The translations under genes were made by a program, and so were the position numbers. Below are positions 44,764 to 54,218 of a stretch of DNA of 64,000 nt, one piece after another (positions within the stretch are counted from its first letter, which is position 1; each line of letters starts with the position of its first letter). The stretch is taken from the NCBI GenBank assembly GCA_902774115.1, contig CACYHH010000002.1:186001-250000 (forward strand), given 5' to 3'. Source of the DNA: an uncultured Spirochaetales bacterium (GTDB lineage: Bacteria > UBP6 > UBA1177). A model generated the notes under the pieces. That model worked only from the letters and a program-made list of their open reading frames with translations. It did no database searches and was not told the DNA's origin.

Positions 44764-45801
44764 ATGGCGCCGAAGTTTCTCGATAAAATAGTCGGTTTTT
44801 TAAAGAAAGATGTCGGAGATATTTTTTCGGCGGAAACGCTGCAGGATATCGGCAAGCTCGCGAATACCGATGTCTCTGACCTTATGAGCGACGCCAAGGC
44901 TTCCAAACTGCTTTCCGAAATCGAAAAAAATCCGGAAAAAGTTGAAAATTATATCCAGCTTGCAGAGCTTTACCGCTATAAAAACAAGATCGACAAGGCT
45001 GTAGACGTATATCTGGGCATGGCGCAGCGCGAACTTGACGCGAAACGCCTCGATCTTGCGGCAAGCTATGTTCAAATGGGGCTCAACGTCGCTCCGGACA
45101 ACGGTATTCTGAACAAATTCAGTGCCGATATCGATATTAGAAGAGGCAAATTCTCGGATGCTGCCGATAAATACCGCGCGGCTGTCAATTATTACATTAA
45201 AAAGAACGACAGGATGACGGCGATCTATCTTCTTCACACGATAAAGGAGATGAACAAGGCGACGGTGCGCGACCTTCTGAATCTTTCGAGCATTCTGATA
45301 CGCGAAAACATGACCGACGAGGCCGAAAAAATATTGATGTCAATAAGAGAAAGCCACAAAAAAGGGGAGATCAGCAACGTCAGAGACCTTGAAGCGTGTC
45401 TGCTGATGCTCTACTCGATGAGAAAGGATGATGATGTTATTCTTGGCGAGCTTATCGAAGCGAGGATCGAAATGGGACAGTATGAAAGCGTTATGGTCCT
45501 GCTGAAAAAACTTATTGCTAAAGATCCCGAAAACGTCAATTTCCTCAAGCGTCAGGCTTTTGTCTACAAGCAGATGAACGACATCAACAACTGCGTGAAA
45601 ATATTCAAGGTTATAGCCAATATATATGCAAAGCAGAACAATCTCATCTATAGAAACATCTACTATCACAAAGTTCTGAAATACGCTCCCGACGATGTCG
45701 AAGCTCTTTCCGTTCTGAGAATGGACGATCAGATCCGTGAAAAACTCGACAGCAAGATCGAAAATACCGATTCCAAGATTAAAATTTTCGACCGTCTGTA
45801 A
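44764..45801 (+). CDS. Tetratricopeptide-repeat protein
   Basis: 345 residues from the ATG at 44764, with AGAGG upstream. No signal peptide is seen. From about residue 50 onward, TPR-like helix pairs can be counted (AELYRYKNKIDKAVDVYLGM, ADIDIRRGKFSDAADKYRAA, AFVYKQMNDINNCVKIFKVI). Such proteins are scaffolds for complexes. The partner is unknown. It stands alone between two lipoprotein genes. An A/T-rich region with runs of A and T follows the stop and may end transcription. Confidence 0.82.
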   Translation: MAPKFLDKIVGFLKKDVGDIFSAETLQDIGKLANTDVSDLMSDAKASKLLSEIEKNPEKVENYIQLAELYRYKNKIDKAVDVYLGMAQRELDAKRLDLAASYVQMGLNVAPDNGILNKFSADIDIRRGKFSDAADKYRAAVNYYIKKNDRMTAIYLLHTIKEMNKATVRDLLNLSSILIRENMTDEAEKILMSIRESHKKGEISNVRDLEACLLMLYSMRKDDDVILGELIEARIEMGQYESVMVLLKKLIAKDPENVNFLKRQAFVYKQMNDINNCVKIFKVIANIYAKQNNLIYRNIYYHKVLKYAPDDVEALSVLRMDDQIREKLDSKIENTDSKIKIFDRL

Positions 45802-45903
45802 AAAAATCACTTTTTTTTAAATTTTTTTTGATTTTGAGTCAGAAAAATCGGCACTTGGTGGAACTAAACAGATGTTATTAACTTTTTTTGTTGAGGTCTT
45901 TCT

Positions 45904-47652
45904 ATGAAAAAGTCGGTGATTTCAATGTTTTTTGTGATTTTGCTCCTTTTTGTGGCTGCTTGTGACGGCGGTGCTTCCAAAAATGCTGACGGCGCCATCG
46001 GTGACGACGGCTATTACGAGCCCGGTGACAACGGCGGTTACAACGACAATTATGACACTGGAGATTCAAATGCTCCTTATCCGGAAGATTCGACGGATAC
46101 CGGATCATCTTATGAACCGGGTGCCGATCCGGCAGAACCCGGTTATGAAGACTGGGAAAGCAGTGACAGTGAGATGTCAGGAGACGATATGCCGACTGAA
46201 CCGGCTGAAGAACCGGCGCCGGGAGATCTTATCGAAAACGGCTGGGTTGAAACCGCAACGGAAAACACTTCCACTTTTTCGATAGATGTCGATACGGCAA
46301 GTTACACTCTGATCCGTAATTACCTTATGAAATCGAACTATATGCCGCCTAAAGACAGAGTCAGGATCGAAGAGATGGTCAACTATTTTGACTACGACTA
46401 TCCGCAGCCAGAAGAAGGAAAGCCGTTCTCTGTAACGATGGAAATGGCTTCTTCTCCGTGGAATAAAGATAACAAACTCGTTATGTTCGGGCTTCAGGGA
46501 AAAGCACTTGATCCCGACAAAGTTCCGGCTCACAATTTAGTTTTCCTCATTGATGTTTCAGGCTCGATGTACGGTGACGACAGACTCGGCCTTCTCAAAA
46601 AATCGTTCAAAAAACTCGTTGAAAAACTCGACAAGGACGACAAGGTTTCGATCGTGACCTACGCCGGAAGTGCAGGTGTTCTCCTTGATTCCGTAAGCGG
46701 CGATAAAAAAGATGAGATTATTTCGGCTCTGGACGAACTCGAAGCCGGAGGTTCTACTGCCGGTGCAGCCGGAATCAAAACAGCTTATGAACTTGCTGAA
46801 AAGAACTACAGCAAAGATGCGAACAACAGAATAATCCTTGCTACCGACGGCGATTTCAATGTCGGAATTTATGATACCGGCGAACTTGTTTCATACATCG
46901 AAACCGAGAGAAACAAAGGGATCTATCTCACAATCCTTGGCTTTGGAATGGGCAACTATCAGGACTACAGAATGGAAGAGCTTTCCAACGCCGGCAACGG
47001 AAACTATTTCTATGTCGATAACGAAAGGGAATCTGACAAGATCTTCACGTATGACCTGATGGGAACGATGTTCACGATTGCGAAAGACGTCAAACTTCAG
47101 GTTGTCTTCAATCCTGATAAAATCGCGAAATACCGTCTTATAGGCTACGAAAACCGCGTTATGGCGAATGAAGACTTCAACGACGACACCAAAGATGCGG
47201 GCGAGATCGGCGCAGGTCACAGAGTTACGGCGTTCTATGAGGTAATTTTAACTGAAAAGAAACCGGCTGAAACTCCTGAAACCGAGACAGATCCTGAAGA
47301 AGGCGGGGAACCGGCAGAATCTGATCCTGAAGAAAGCGAATCGGAGAGTGAATTCGGCGAAGACGATTTCCTCGTTCTCAAGATGCGCTACAAAGAGCCT
47401 GACCAGGATATCAGCAAATATATGGATACAGTAATGACTTCTGCCAATATCCTTGCCGAAATGAGCCAGAATATGGGCTTTGCTTCATCAGTCGCAGAGT
47501 TCGGAATGCTTCTCAGAGATTCGAAATTCAAAGCTGATTCAAGCTATGACTCGGTTTTGAAACGCGCAAAAGCGAATATCGGCAAAGATTCGTTCGGTTT
47601 CCGCGGTGAATTCCTTGAACTCGTAGAAAGAGCGAAAACTCTCGATAAATAA
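45904..47652 (+). CDS. VWA-domain lipoprotein, YfbK-like
   Basis: 582 residues. A lipobox (LLFVAAC) is followed by a Gly/Asp/Tyr/Glu-rich linker (about 20-115), then a conserved entry domain (STFSIDVDTASYTLIRNYLM), a von Willebrand factor A domain with an intact metal site (FLIDVSGSMYGDD; LATDGDFN) and a C-terminal domain (MRYKEPD and after). Relatives sit on the outer membrane or surface and bind proteins; the role is unknown. It is convergent with the desulfidase-like gene, with only 5 bases between stops. Confidence 0.88.
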   Translation: MKKSVISMFFVILLLFVAACDGGASKNADGAIGDDGYYEPGDNGGYNDNYDTGDSNAPYPEDSTDTGSSYEPGADPAEPGYEDWESSDSEMSGDDMPTEPAEEPAPGDLIENGWVETATENTSTFSIDVDTASYTLIRNYLMKSNYMPPKDRVRIEEMVNYFDYDYPQPEEGKPFSVTMEMASSPWNKDNKLVMFGLQGKALDPDKVPAHNLVFLIDVSGSMYGDDRLGLLKKSFKKLVEKLDKDDKVSIVTYAGSAGVLLDSVSGDKKDEIISALDELEAGGSTAGAAGIKTAYELAEKNYSKDANNRIILATDGDFNVGIYDTGELVSYIETERNKGIYLTILGFGMGNYQDYRMEELSNAGNGNYFYVDNERESDKIFTYDLMGTMFTIAKDVKLQVVFNPDKIAKYRLIGYENRVMANEDFNDDTKDAGEIGAGHRVTAFYEVILTEKKPAETPETETDPEEGGEPAESDPEESESESEFGEDDFLVLKMRYKEPDQDISKYMDTVMTSANILAEMSQNMGFASSVAEFGMLLRDSKFKADSSYDSVLKRAKANIGKDSFGFRGEFLELVERAKTLDK

Positions 47653-47657
47653 TCGGT

Positions 47658-48944
47658 TTATTTACACGTCATAATATCAAGAATTACTTCGTCGGTTTTT
47701 TCCATTCCTTCCGAAGCTACAGTCGCAAGGTTTTTGATCGTCTTTTCGATGTCGCGCTCGATTATTCCGTCGGTTTCTGAGATCTCGATGTTTTCGATTG
47801 CAAGAAGGGCACTCTGAAGTGCCGCGTTGATCGTAGTCGAGACTTTAAGGGCGCATCCAGCCTTAGCGCCGTCGCAGATCATGCCGGAAATGTTTCCTAT
47901 CATGTTTTTGATTGCGTAATTTATCTGCGTCAGGTTTCCGCCCATGAGGTATGTGATCCCGCATGCGGCTCCTGTTGATGCTGTGACTGTGCCGCAGAGA
48001 GCCGAAAGTTTCGACATGAATTCTTTCAAATGTATCGCTATCAGGTTGCCCAAATAAAGTGCGCGGATGAGTTTTTCCTCGCTTGAACCGAGCCTTTCGG
48101 CAGTCGCGACTATCGGCATCATTACGGTTATTCCCTGGTTTCCGCTTCCTGAATTGCTCATGACAGAAAGGGTGCAGCCTGCCATTCTCGCATCGCTTGC
48201 CGCAGCGGTAAGAGACATCGCGTAGTTTGCAAGGTCATCGGCAAGGAGTCCTTTCTGGACATTGAGGCGCAGAGTCTTTCCGACACGCAGGCCGTAATCG
48301 CCGCTTAGTCCTTCAAGTGCGATCTTTTTGTTCATTTCGGCACCTTCGAGGACATATCTGATTTTTTCAAGCGGAACTTTGTTGATGAAATTCCAGATCC
48401 CTTCGACTGTCATGTGGTATTCCTGAGTTTTCTGGCTGTTTTCGTTCCAGTCGAACGAGAAGGCGTTGCACGATTTCTGCGAGATTATTTTTCCGTTGAG
48501 CTCAGTGAGAACGATGTTCGTGTGGCTTCCGCAGATTACTGTTCTCGCGCACTCTCTGCCGCTGAAACAGATGGCTTCGATGTAGAGTTTATCCACTTTT
48601 TCTTTCATCGAAACGGCGATTTCCCCTTTTTTCACCATTTCTTTCGCCTGGGCAATGTGCTCTTTTGTAACTCCGCTCAACACTTCAAGCTCTTTCGAAG
48701 GATCGCCGCCCTTGATCCCGAGCGCAGCCGCGATCGGAAGCCCGACCATGCCTGTTCCCGGAATTCCGACACCGAGACCGTTTTTCATAATGTTGCCGCT
48801 GAGGGCGATTTCGGCTCTTTCTACCGGTCTCCCCAGAAGTTTCGCGGAAGTCGCCGCTGCAAGTGCCACAGCTATCGGTTCTGTGCAGCCGAGAGCCGGC
48901 ACGACTTCACTGTTGAAAGCGTCGATGTAAAGCTGGAAATCCAT
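47658..48944 (-). CDS. L-cysteine desulfidase-like protein (UPF0597/CyuA family)
   Basis: 428 residues if read from the ATG at 48944, which has AGAGGAAAAG directly upstream. Family marks: VPALGCTEPIAVALAAA near the N-terminus with the cluster-binding Cys, SGNIMKNGLGVGIPGTG, ECARTVICGSHTN, and later CDGAKAGCALK. These enzymes break cysteine into pyruvate, ammonia and sulfide with an Fe-S cluster. As written, the frame is open upstream and joins the amylase in one 1287-residue chain. I think this is a separate gene and that the fusion is due to an extra A in a run of A at 48968-48971. Confidence 0.82.
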   Translation of the reverse strand: MDFQLYIDAFNSEVVPALGCTEPIAVALAAATSAKLLGRPVERAEIALSGNIMKNGLGVGIPGTGMVGLPIAAALGIKGGDPSKELEVLSGVTKEHIAQAKEMVKKGEIAVSMKEKVDKLYIEAICFSGRECARTVICGSHTNIVLTELNGKIISQKSCNAFSFDWNENSQKTQEYHMTVEGIWNFINKVPLEKIRYVLEGAEMNKKIALEGLSGDYGLRVGKTLRLNVQKGLLADDLANYAMSLTAAASDARMAGCTLSVMSNSGSGNQGITVMMPIVATAERLGSSEEKLIRALYLGNLIAIHLKEFMSKLSALCGTVTASTGAACGITYLMGGNLTQINYAIKNMIGNISGMICDGAKAGCALKVSTTINAALQSALLAIENIEISETDGIIERDIEKTIKNLATVASEGMEKTDEVILDIMTCK

Positions 48945-51521
48945 CTTTTCCTCTTTGTCTTCGTTTATTTTGCTGACTACTTTGAAATCGGTGAAAACAC
49001 GGTATTCGTAAGCCTTGAGATGAATGTAAAAACCGTGTTCGAAAATATCTTCGGTGCTTAAAGTGTATTCACGCCCCGAAATAAGCTCTTTGAAGCGGAC
49101 GAAAGTCCCTTTTTCCCTTTTGAGACCGAGAGCGAAATCGAGGTTTATCCTCCTGAGTTCGCCGCTACCTTTGTCGAGCCAAGCACAGCTCTGCTTGATC
49201 CAGCCTGAGGTCTCTGCAAATCTGTTGTGGTAGAAAACAAGAACTTTGCTCTCTCCCCAGCCGTTGGAATATGCGAAAACGTTCTCGTCAACTGAGCCGT
49301 CCGATTTGTAGAAATCGTAGAAGTGGAAATCGTTGACGTGAGCGAAAAGGTGGCGCAGATGCAGTAGCGGGAAGATCTCGCGCTCATGCCGCTCTACAAG
49401 TGCCTGATTGACACTTTCGTTTTTGTAGGCGCGGCGGTATTCCATGCCGTATTTTTCGGAAAAACCTTCGATCTGGCCGTGTCCGAACATCGGAAGTCCC
49501 GGCATCGTGATCATAAGCAGCGTGACTCCGAAGTATTTGTCGTTGTCTCCGAACTGCGCGACAGCCGTCTCCTCATCGGGATTGTTGAGGAAGTTGACGT
49601 ATCTTTCGAGAATGTGCGGGTCGAATTCGAGAACGCTTTTTACAGACTGTCTGTATTTCGCGTTTTCCTCGTTTTTCATGAAGTTCATAAAGGCGCTGTT
49701 ATAGACGCGGTGCATTCCCAGAGTGCGGACAAAATAGCCTTCCATAAGCCAGAAAGCCTCGGCTAAAAGCAGCGTATCAGGTGCCTCTACTGCGACTCTG
49801 TCGACAACTTCGCGCCAGAATTCCTTCGGGAAAAGTTTGTTGAATTCTTCGGTCGTAAGTCCGTGTTCGGCGCGTGATGCAATGTCTCCGCCGCTTCCCG
49901 GTTCGGGGAACCAGAGCCTGTGGTAGTGCCTTTTTGCAAGCGTCATTGCCGCGTCAAACCTGATCACTGGGAAGTTTTTCGCGATTTTTATGATCGTCTG
50001 AATTACCTGCTCTCTGACGTCTTCACGCATATAGTTGAGCTGTGCCGTATCGTTCCACGGCATGCATGTCCCGTCGTTTCCGTGATAGATATAGTCGGTT
50101 CTGCCGGTCCTGAAATCGACACGTTTGAAAGTTACCGCCGCATCGCTTTTCGAATAGTAGTGGTCTTCAATGTAAATTCCTATATTCGGGTCGCTCGAAA
50201 GGTTTTCGCCGTTATATGTGTAGGCGGGGAAGGGCGGCTCGTCCGCCGAAATGAACCATTCGGGATGCTCCGAGATCCACTTCGAATCTATCGCCGTGTG
50301 GTTGGGGACCATGTCGCTCGCAAGTCTGATCCCGTGTCTCCACGCCCTTTCGCGGAGATTCTGCATCGCCGCTTCGCCGCCGAGTTCAGCCGCTATTTCG
50401 TAGTCGTAAAGCGAATATGCGCTTGCAGCAGCTTCGGGATTTCCCATTATCTGCTTGATCCTTTTCGATGCTTTGCTGCGCTCCCACAAACCGATCAGCC
50501 AGAGTGCCGTAAAGCCTCGTCTGGACAAGGTTTCAAGCTCTTCGTCAGGAATTCTGTCGAGAGTGTGGATGTCGGCTGAATACTGCTTTGAAAGCTGGTC
50601 GAGCCAGACAAAAATGTTCTTTGCGATCATTACGACTCGCGGCATCCAGAGCGAATCTTTCGAGAAATTCTCGTTCTCCGGGTCGCCTTCGCCCCAGCCG
50701 GCAAGAGCATCTTTTGTCAGTGCCGGAAAATCGCCGCCTCCGCCCGTCCCGAAGACAGGTTTTGTCTCCTCTTTTATGATATCGGCAGAAAGAAGAAGCA
50801 TTTTTGAAAAACGTGCCGAGATCTTTACTCCCCAGTTCTTGCGGATAAATTCAAGCTGACCCGCCAGAGAGTCCGGTGAAGCCTTGAACGGAGCCCGCAG
50901 AAGGTCAAGAACAGAAACTTTTTCGCCTCCTGAATCGATTTTCGGATTTCCTGCAAAAAATTTCTCAGCAATATCAAAAAATATGCTGTAAGTTGGATTT
51001 TCCGCAAGTTTTGAGTCTCCGAAAAGCTCGTCAAATTCGGAAAAAGCGGGGTTTTCATTAGCGATCTTCAGCAGGATAAGCTCTTCAAGCTCCGTAAATC
51101 TGTTGGGAACACCGTTCGTCGAAGCGGCTAAAAACTCAGCCTCCGACATCCCGCCAGATGCGACTACGCTTGTCGGGAACTCCCTGACAAAATCAAGCAT
51201 CAGCTTGTTGAAAGCATCCCCACCGGTTTCACGCTCGGCAGATTCAAAAAGTTTTTCCGAAAACTGAGGAAAAATCTCGGTTCTGTAAAGATGGAAAATA
51301 AAGTGGCTGATCTCGTCGATAAGCCCCATTGCATAAAGATTTCCTGGAGTTATATGCTTTCCGCTTTTTTCAGCGGCATACTGCAAATTAAGTTTGTGCG
51401 CGAAATCTTTCGCAGCTGCAAAATCGGCGAAAACAACATTCCCCGAAATCGAAAAAAGTTCTTTTGAAAGCTGGAAACGCTCTCTGGAAGCGCGTTTTAC
51501 GTGAAAATGATTCTTCTGCAT
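48945..51521 (-). CDS. GH13 alpha-amylase family protein, read through into the next gene
   Basis: About 859 residues before the desulfidase-like part. No signal peptide is seen. The first 280 residues are helical and not recognised. A GH13 barrel follows: region I DMVPNH, region II IRFDAAM (nucleophile Asp), region III LLLAEAFW (acid Glu), region IV QFGDND, and a beta-rich end. It would act on alpha-glucans in the cytoplasm. One A fewer in the AAAA run (48968-48971) would give a stop at 48965. The start is near GGAAAAACATG; AUG 51521 has a weak ribosome site. Confidence 0.82.
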
Positions 51522-51544
51522 GTTTTTCCGGAATTAAAATTTTT

Positions 51545-51982
51545 TTAAGAAAGTGCCTTTTTGACAAGTCCGCTTGCAGTTTTGCCGTCAAACTGACCGT
51601 CGTATTTTTTCTTGAGTTCAGCCATTACAGCGCCCATCTGACGCGGTGACTTGTCGGGAAGAGCCGCTACGATTTCTTCAATAACTTTAGCGAGTTCAGC
51701 TTCGTCGAGCTGCTTCGGAAGAAGCGATTCCAGAATCTCTTTTTCACGCAGAGTCGCGGTTTTATCCTTGCCGACTTCTTCCATCAGCGTAAGAGTTTCG
51801 TTCACGTTTTTGAGGAATTTTTTGATCATCGCAACCGTTTCGGCATCGGTCGTTTCGCGGTTCCCGTCATTCTTGCCGACCATTACAGCCTCTGCAACTA
51901 AAGTCGAAAGGAGATTTCCTTTGACCGTATCTTTCTCAAGTTTAGCCTTCATCATCATTTTTCTAAGTTCGCCAAGCAGCAT
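51545..51982 (-). CDS. GatB/YqeY domain protein
   Basis: 145 residues from the ATG at 51982, with GGGAGG six bases upstream; the earlier start at 52006 is rejected. YqeY features: LRKMMMKAKLEKDTVKGNLLSTLVAEA, a helical bundle, then EKEILESLLPKQLDEAEL and the C-terminal KSPRQMGAVMAELKKKYDGQFDGKTASGLVKKAL that resembles the GatB tRNA-binding tail. The role is poorly known, possibly tRNA-linked. It is a single gene followed by the amylase gene after 23 bases. Confidence 0.92.
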   Translation of the reverse strand: MLLGELRKMMMKAKLEKDTVKGNLLSTLVAEAVMVGKNDGNRETTDAETVAMIKKFLKNVNETLTLMEEVGKDKTATLREKEILESLLPKQLDEAELAKVIEEIVAALPDKSPRQMGAVMAELKKKYDGQFDGKTASGLVKKALS

Positions 51983-52079
51983 TTTGACCTCCCTGTTTAA
52001 AATCAATTAAAAAAGAACGAAAAAGTATAGTTGCAACTTTTTTGATGTCAAAAATAGAACCGTCTGCTATGTCGTCAAT

Positions 52080-53048
52080 TTATTTCGTGATTTTATGCGC
52101 CGAAAAGAAGCCGTAAGCGTCGGTGGCGCTGAAGACCGCTTTTTTGATCGCTTCGCTTACGACTTCTGCCGCGATAATTCCGACCAGATCGGTGTCCGTG
52201 CTGACGTTTCCGACTGAAAGAGCGTAAATACTGTCGCCGTCAGCCGATGTATGGACAGGATTTATCGACCTTGCGTAGCCGTCCTGCGCCATTCCAGCGA
52301 TTTTGCAGAGTTTTGCTTTCGGAAAAGCGGCGTTTGTGATGACGATTCCAAGCGTTGTATTGCCCGCGAACTTGTTTTCTTTCGGAATTATGCTCTTTTT
52401 CATGTATTCGGAAGTGCTGCGAAGCCCGTTTCTATCCTCGGTGAGAAGCCCTGCGATCTGTTTTCCCGTTTTGTGATCGAAGATATCGCCCAGAGCGTTC
52501 AGCGCGACAACGGCACCTATTTGAAGGTCTCCTATCTGCACGGCATAACTTCCGATGCCGGTTTTCATGCAATAGTCCATGCCGAGGATCTTTCCGACAG
52601 TCGCCCCGCACCCGGCTCCGTAGTTGCCGTCGCGGTAGTTGGGATTATCAAGCGCGATTTTTGCCGCCTCGTAACCCATTACGCTATCAGGCCGCGTGAA
52701 AGTGTCTCCGACAGTGAGATCGAACAAATCGGACTGCACCACGAGAGGCACTTTTGTGACTGAAACATCGAAACCGATCCCTCTCTCCTCGAGAAGTTTC
52801 ATAACTCCGTCTGCCGCGCCGAGCCCGAAAGCGCTACCGCCACCAAGAACGACAGCATGGATCTTTTCCGCCGCCATGAGAGGGTTGAGCAGCTGGCTTT
52901 CACGCGCAGCAGGGCCGCCTCCGCGGATGTCGATGCCAGCACGCATCCCGTTTTCGCTCACAAAAACAGTGCAGCCGGTCGCCGCTTTTTCGTTCTCGAC
53001 CTGACCGATTTTTATCCCTTTGATCTCAGTTACCGGTATTTCTTTCAT
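52080..53048 (-). CDS. P1/DmpA family aminopeptidase-like protein
   Basis: 322 residues. Family marks are clear: TGCTVFVSENGMRAGIDIRGGGPAARE, VVLGGGSAFGLGAADGVM, ALGDIFDHKTG and NTTLGIVITNAAF (the self-cleaving junction with a Thr nucleophile), and GYARSINPVHTSADGD. These proteins mature by autocleavage before the nucleophile and act as aminopeptidases or amidases. The start follows the stop of the acetyltransferase gene with no gap (TAA then ATG), so the two are probably translated together. The substrate is unknown. Confidence 0.92.
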   Translation of the reverse strand: MKEIPVTEIKGIKIGQVENEKAATGCTVFVSENGMRAGIDIRGGGPAARESQLLNPLMAAEKIHAVVLGGGSAFGLGAADGVMKLLEERGIGFDVSVTKVPLVVQSDLFDLTVGDTFTRPDSVMGYEAAKIALDNPNYRDGNYGAGCGATVGKILGMDYCMKTGIGSYAVQIGDLQIGAVVALNALGDIFDHKTGKQIAGLLTEDRNGLRSTSEYMKKSIIPKENKFAGNTTLGIVITNAAFPKAKLCKIAGMAQDGYARSINPVHTSADGDSIYALSVGNVSTDTDLVGIIAAEVVSEAIKKAVFSATDAYGFFSAHKITK

Positions 53049-53711
53049 TTATGCCTCCTTTTTGTTCTTCAGCTCGTTTCTGACTTTTTCCAGATCGCTG
53101 CAGGAAAGCAGAGGCATAAGATCGTCTATCTCTTCTATGCTTTTATCCCACCATTTGAACTCAAGCAGCAATTCAGTCAGCTCCTCGTCAAAGCGTTTTT
53201 TTATGACTCGGCACGGATTTCCTACTGCGACAGTGTAAGGCGGAATGTCCGATGCCACTACCGAATTTGCCCCGATAATCGCGCCGTCACCGATATGAAC
53301 ACCCGGCATCACCGTTACATTCTGACCGATCCAGACATCATTTCCGACGACAGTGTCGCCTTTGAGCGGCAGCTCTTCCGTTACCGGCGCAAGCGCGTTT
53401 CCCCACTTTCCTCCCATTATGTAAAACGGATAAGTGGTTACGCAGCCCATTCTGTGGTTGGCTCCGTTCATCACAAACTCGACACCTTTTGCTATAGCGC
53501 AAAACTTGCCGATGATCAGTTTGTCGCCGATAAAATCATAGTGATGCGTGACATGTTTCTCGAACTGGTCAGCACCGTTCACATCATCGTAATAAGTAAA
53601 ATCCCCGACAATGATATTCGGATTTTTCACAACATTCTTGATATAGCAGAGACTTGGAATCTTCGGATTCGGAAAAGCCTCGTCAGGACTGGGTGTTTGT
53701 CTGTTTGTCAT
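53049..53711 (-). CDS. Vat/CatB-like xenobiotic acetyltransferase
   Basis: 220 residues. A left-handed beta-helix with hexapeptide repeats is seen (IGDKLIIGKFCAIAKGVEF, VVGNDVWIGQNVTVMPGVHIGDGAIIGANSVVASDI). MNGANHRMG carries the active-site His found in streptogramin A and chloramphenicol acetyltransferases. It could inactivate an antibiotic with acetyl-CoA, but relatives also act on sugars. AGGAG precedes the ATG. It lies just after the toxin scar and directly before the P1 peptidase gene. Confidence 0.88.
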   Translation of the reverse strand: MTNRQTPSPDEAFPNPKIPSLCYIKNVVKNPNIIVGDFTYYDDVNGADQFEKHVTHHYDFIGDKLIIGKFCAIAKGVEFVMNGANHRMGCVTTYPFYIMGGKWGNALAPVTEELPLKGDTVVGNDVWIGQNVTVMPGVHIGDGAIIGANSVVASDIPPYTVAVGNPCRVIKKRFDEELTELLLEFKWWDKSIEEIDDLMPLLSCSDLEKVRNELKNKKEA

Positions 53712-53751
53712 GTTTTTCTCCTGCTACTTTGTATTTTTGCCGCAAGTCCAT

Positions 53752-53792
53752 TTACTTGAACAGCTCCGAATGTGTCCCCTTTAGTATTTCAT
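53752..53792 (-). pseudogene. Scar of a RelE/YafQ-type toxin gene
   Basis: The DinJ stop overlaps ATGAAATAC (53792), a normal toxin start (Met-Lys-Tyr), which meets a TAA at once. Eleven bases further, in another frame, GGG ACA CAT TCG GAG CTG encodes GTHSELFK-stop (53778-53752), the standard C-terminal end of these toxins. The whole middle of the gene appears to be deleted. Only about 40 bases remain. Confidence 0.7.
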
Positions 53793-54061
53793 GCTTCCAA
53801 TGCCGCTCTCAGTTCATCCATGCTGGAATAGCCTTTAACGCTGCTGTCGGCTGCGATGCGTCTGCCTTCCTCGATAGCGGCTGCTGTAACATCGTTCGGT
53901 TCGTTCAGCTTCAGCGCGAACGGGATCCCGTGTTCACGGATTGTTGTCCGCAGAAACATATTGATTGCGGTTGTCATGTTAAGTCCGAGTTCGGAAAAAA
54001 TCCTGTCAGCTTCTTCCTTTACGGCTTTGTCAGTCCTGATGTTTAAATTTGTTGCAGTCAT
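53789..54061 (-). CDS. RelB/DinJ family antitoxin, orphan
   Basis: 90 residues. The ribbon-helix-helix start (TNLNIRTDKAVKEEADRIFSELGLNMTTAINMFLRTTI in parts) and the toxin-binding tail are intact. GGAGG precedes the ATG. The promoter and an inverted repeat lie at 54086-54113, as expected for self-repression. The toxin gene that should follow has shrunk to a scar. Without a toxin it may still act as a repressor or neutralise a toxin encoded elsewhere. Confidence 0.92.
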   Translation of the reverse strand: MTATNLNIRTDKAVKEEADRIFSELGLNMTTAINMFLRTTIREHGIPFALKLNEPNDVTAAAIEEGRRIAADSSVKGYSSMDELRAALEA

Positions 54062-54085
54062 TTTTTACCTCCGTTTTTCGGTTAG

Positions 54086-54113
54086 AATATACACAATATT
54101 CGTTTATTGTCAA
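54086..54113 (-). promoter_or_regulatory. Promoter with overlapping operator for dinJ
   Basis: On the minus strand TTGACA (54113-54108) and TATATT (54091-54086) are 16 bases apart. An inverted repeat ACAATA / TATTGT (54093-54098, 54105-54110) fills the spacer, the usual place for antitoxin binding. Confidence 0.7.
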
Positions 54114-54218
54114 CACAATAGCTCTATTTTGTCATAGAAAAATGACTTTTCATCCAACCGCTCTGTTTTTCGTCCGATTCTGGCTGATTTTGGACAAAAA
54201 ATTCAATTTTATTTTGGT

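Noticed and set aside
48414-49061. Plus-strand frame of 215 residues opposite the amylase-desulfidase join
   Set aside because: It crosses the join on the opposite strand and shows no domain; both minus-strand proteins are well supported.
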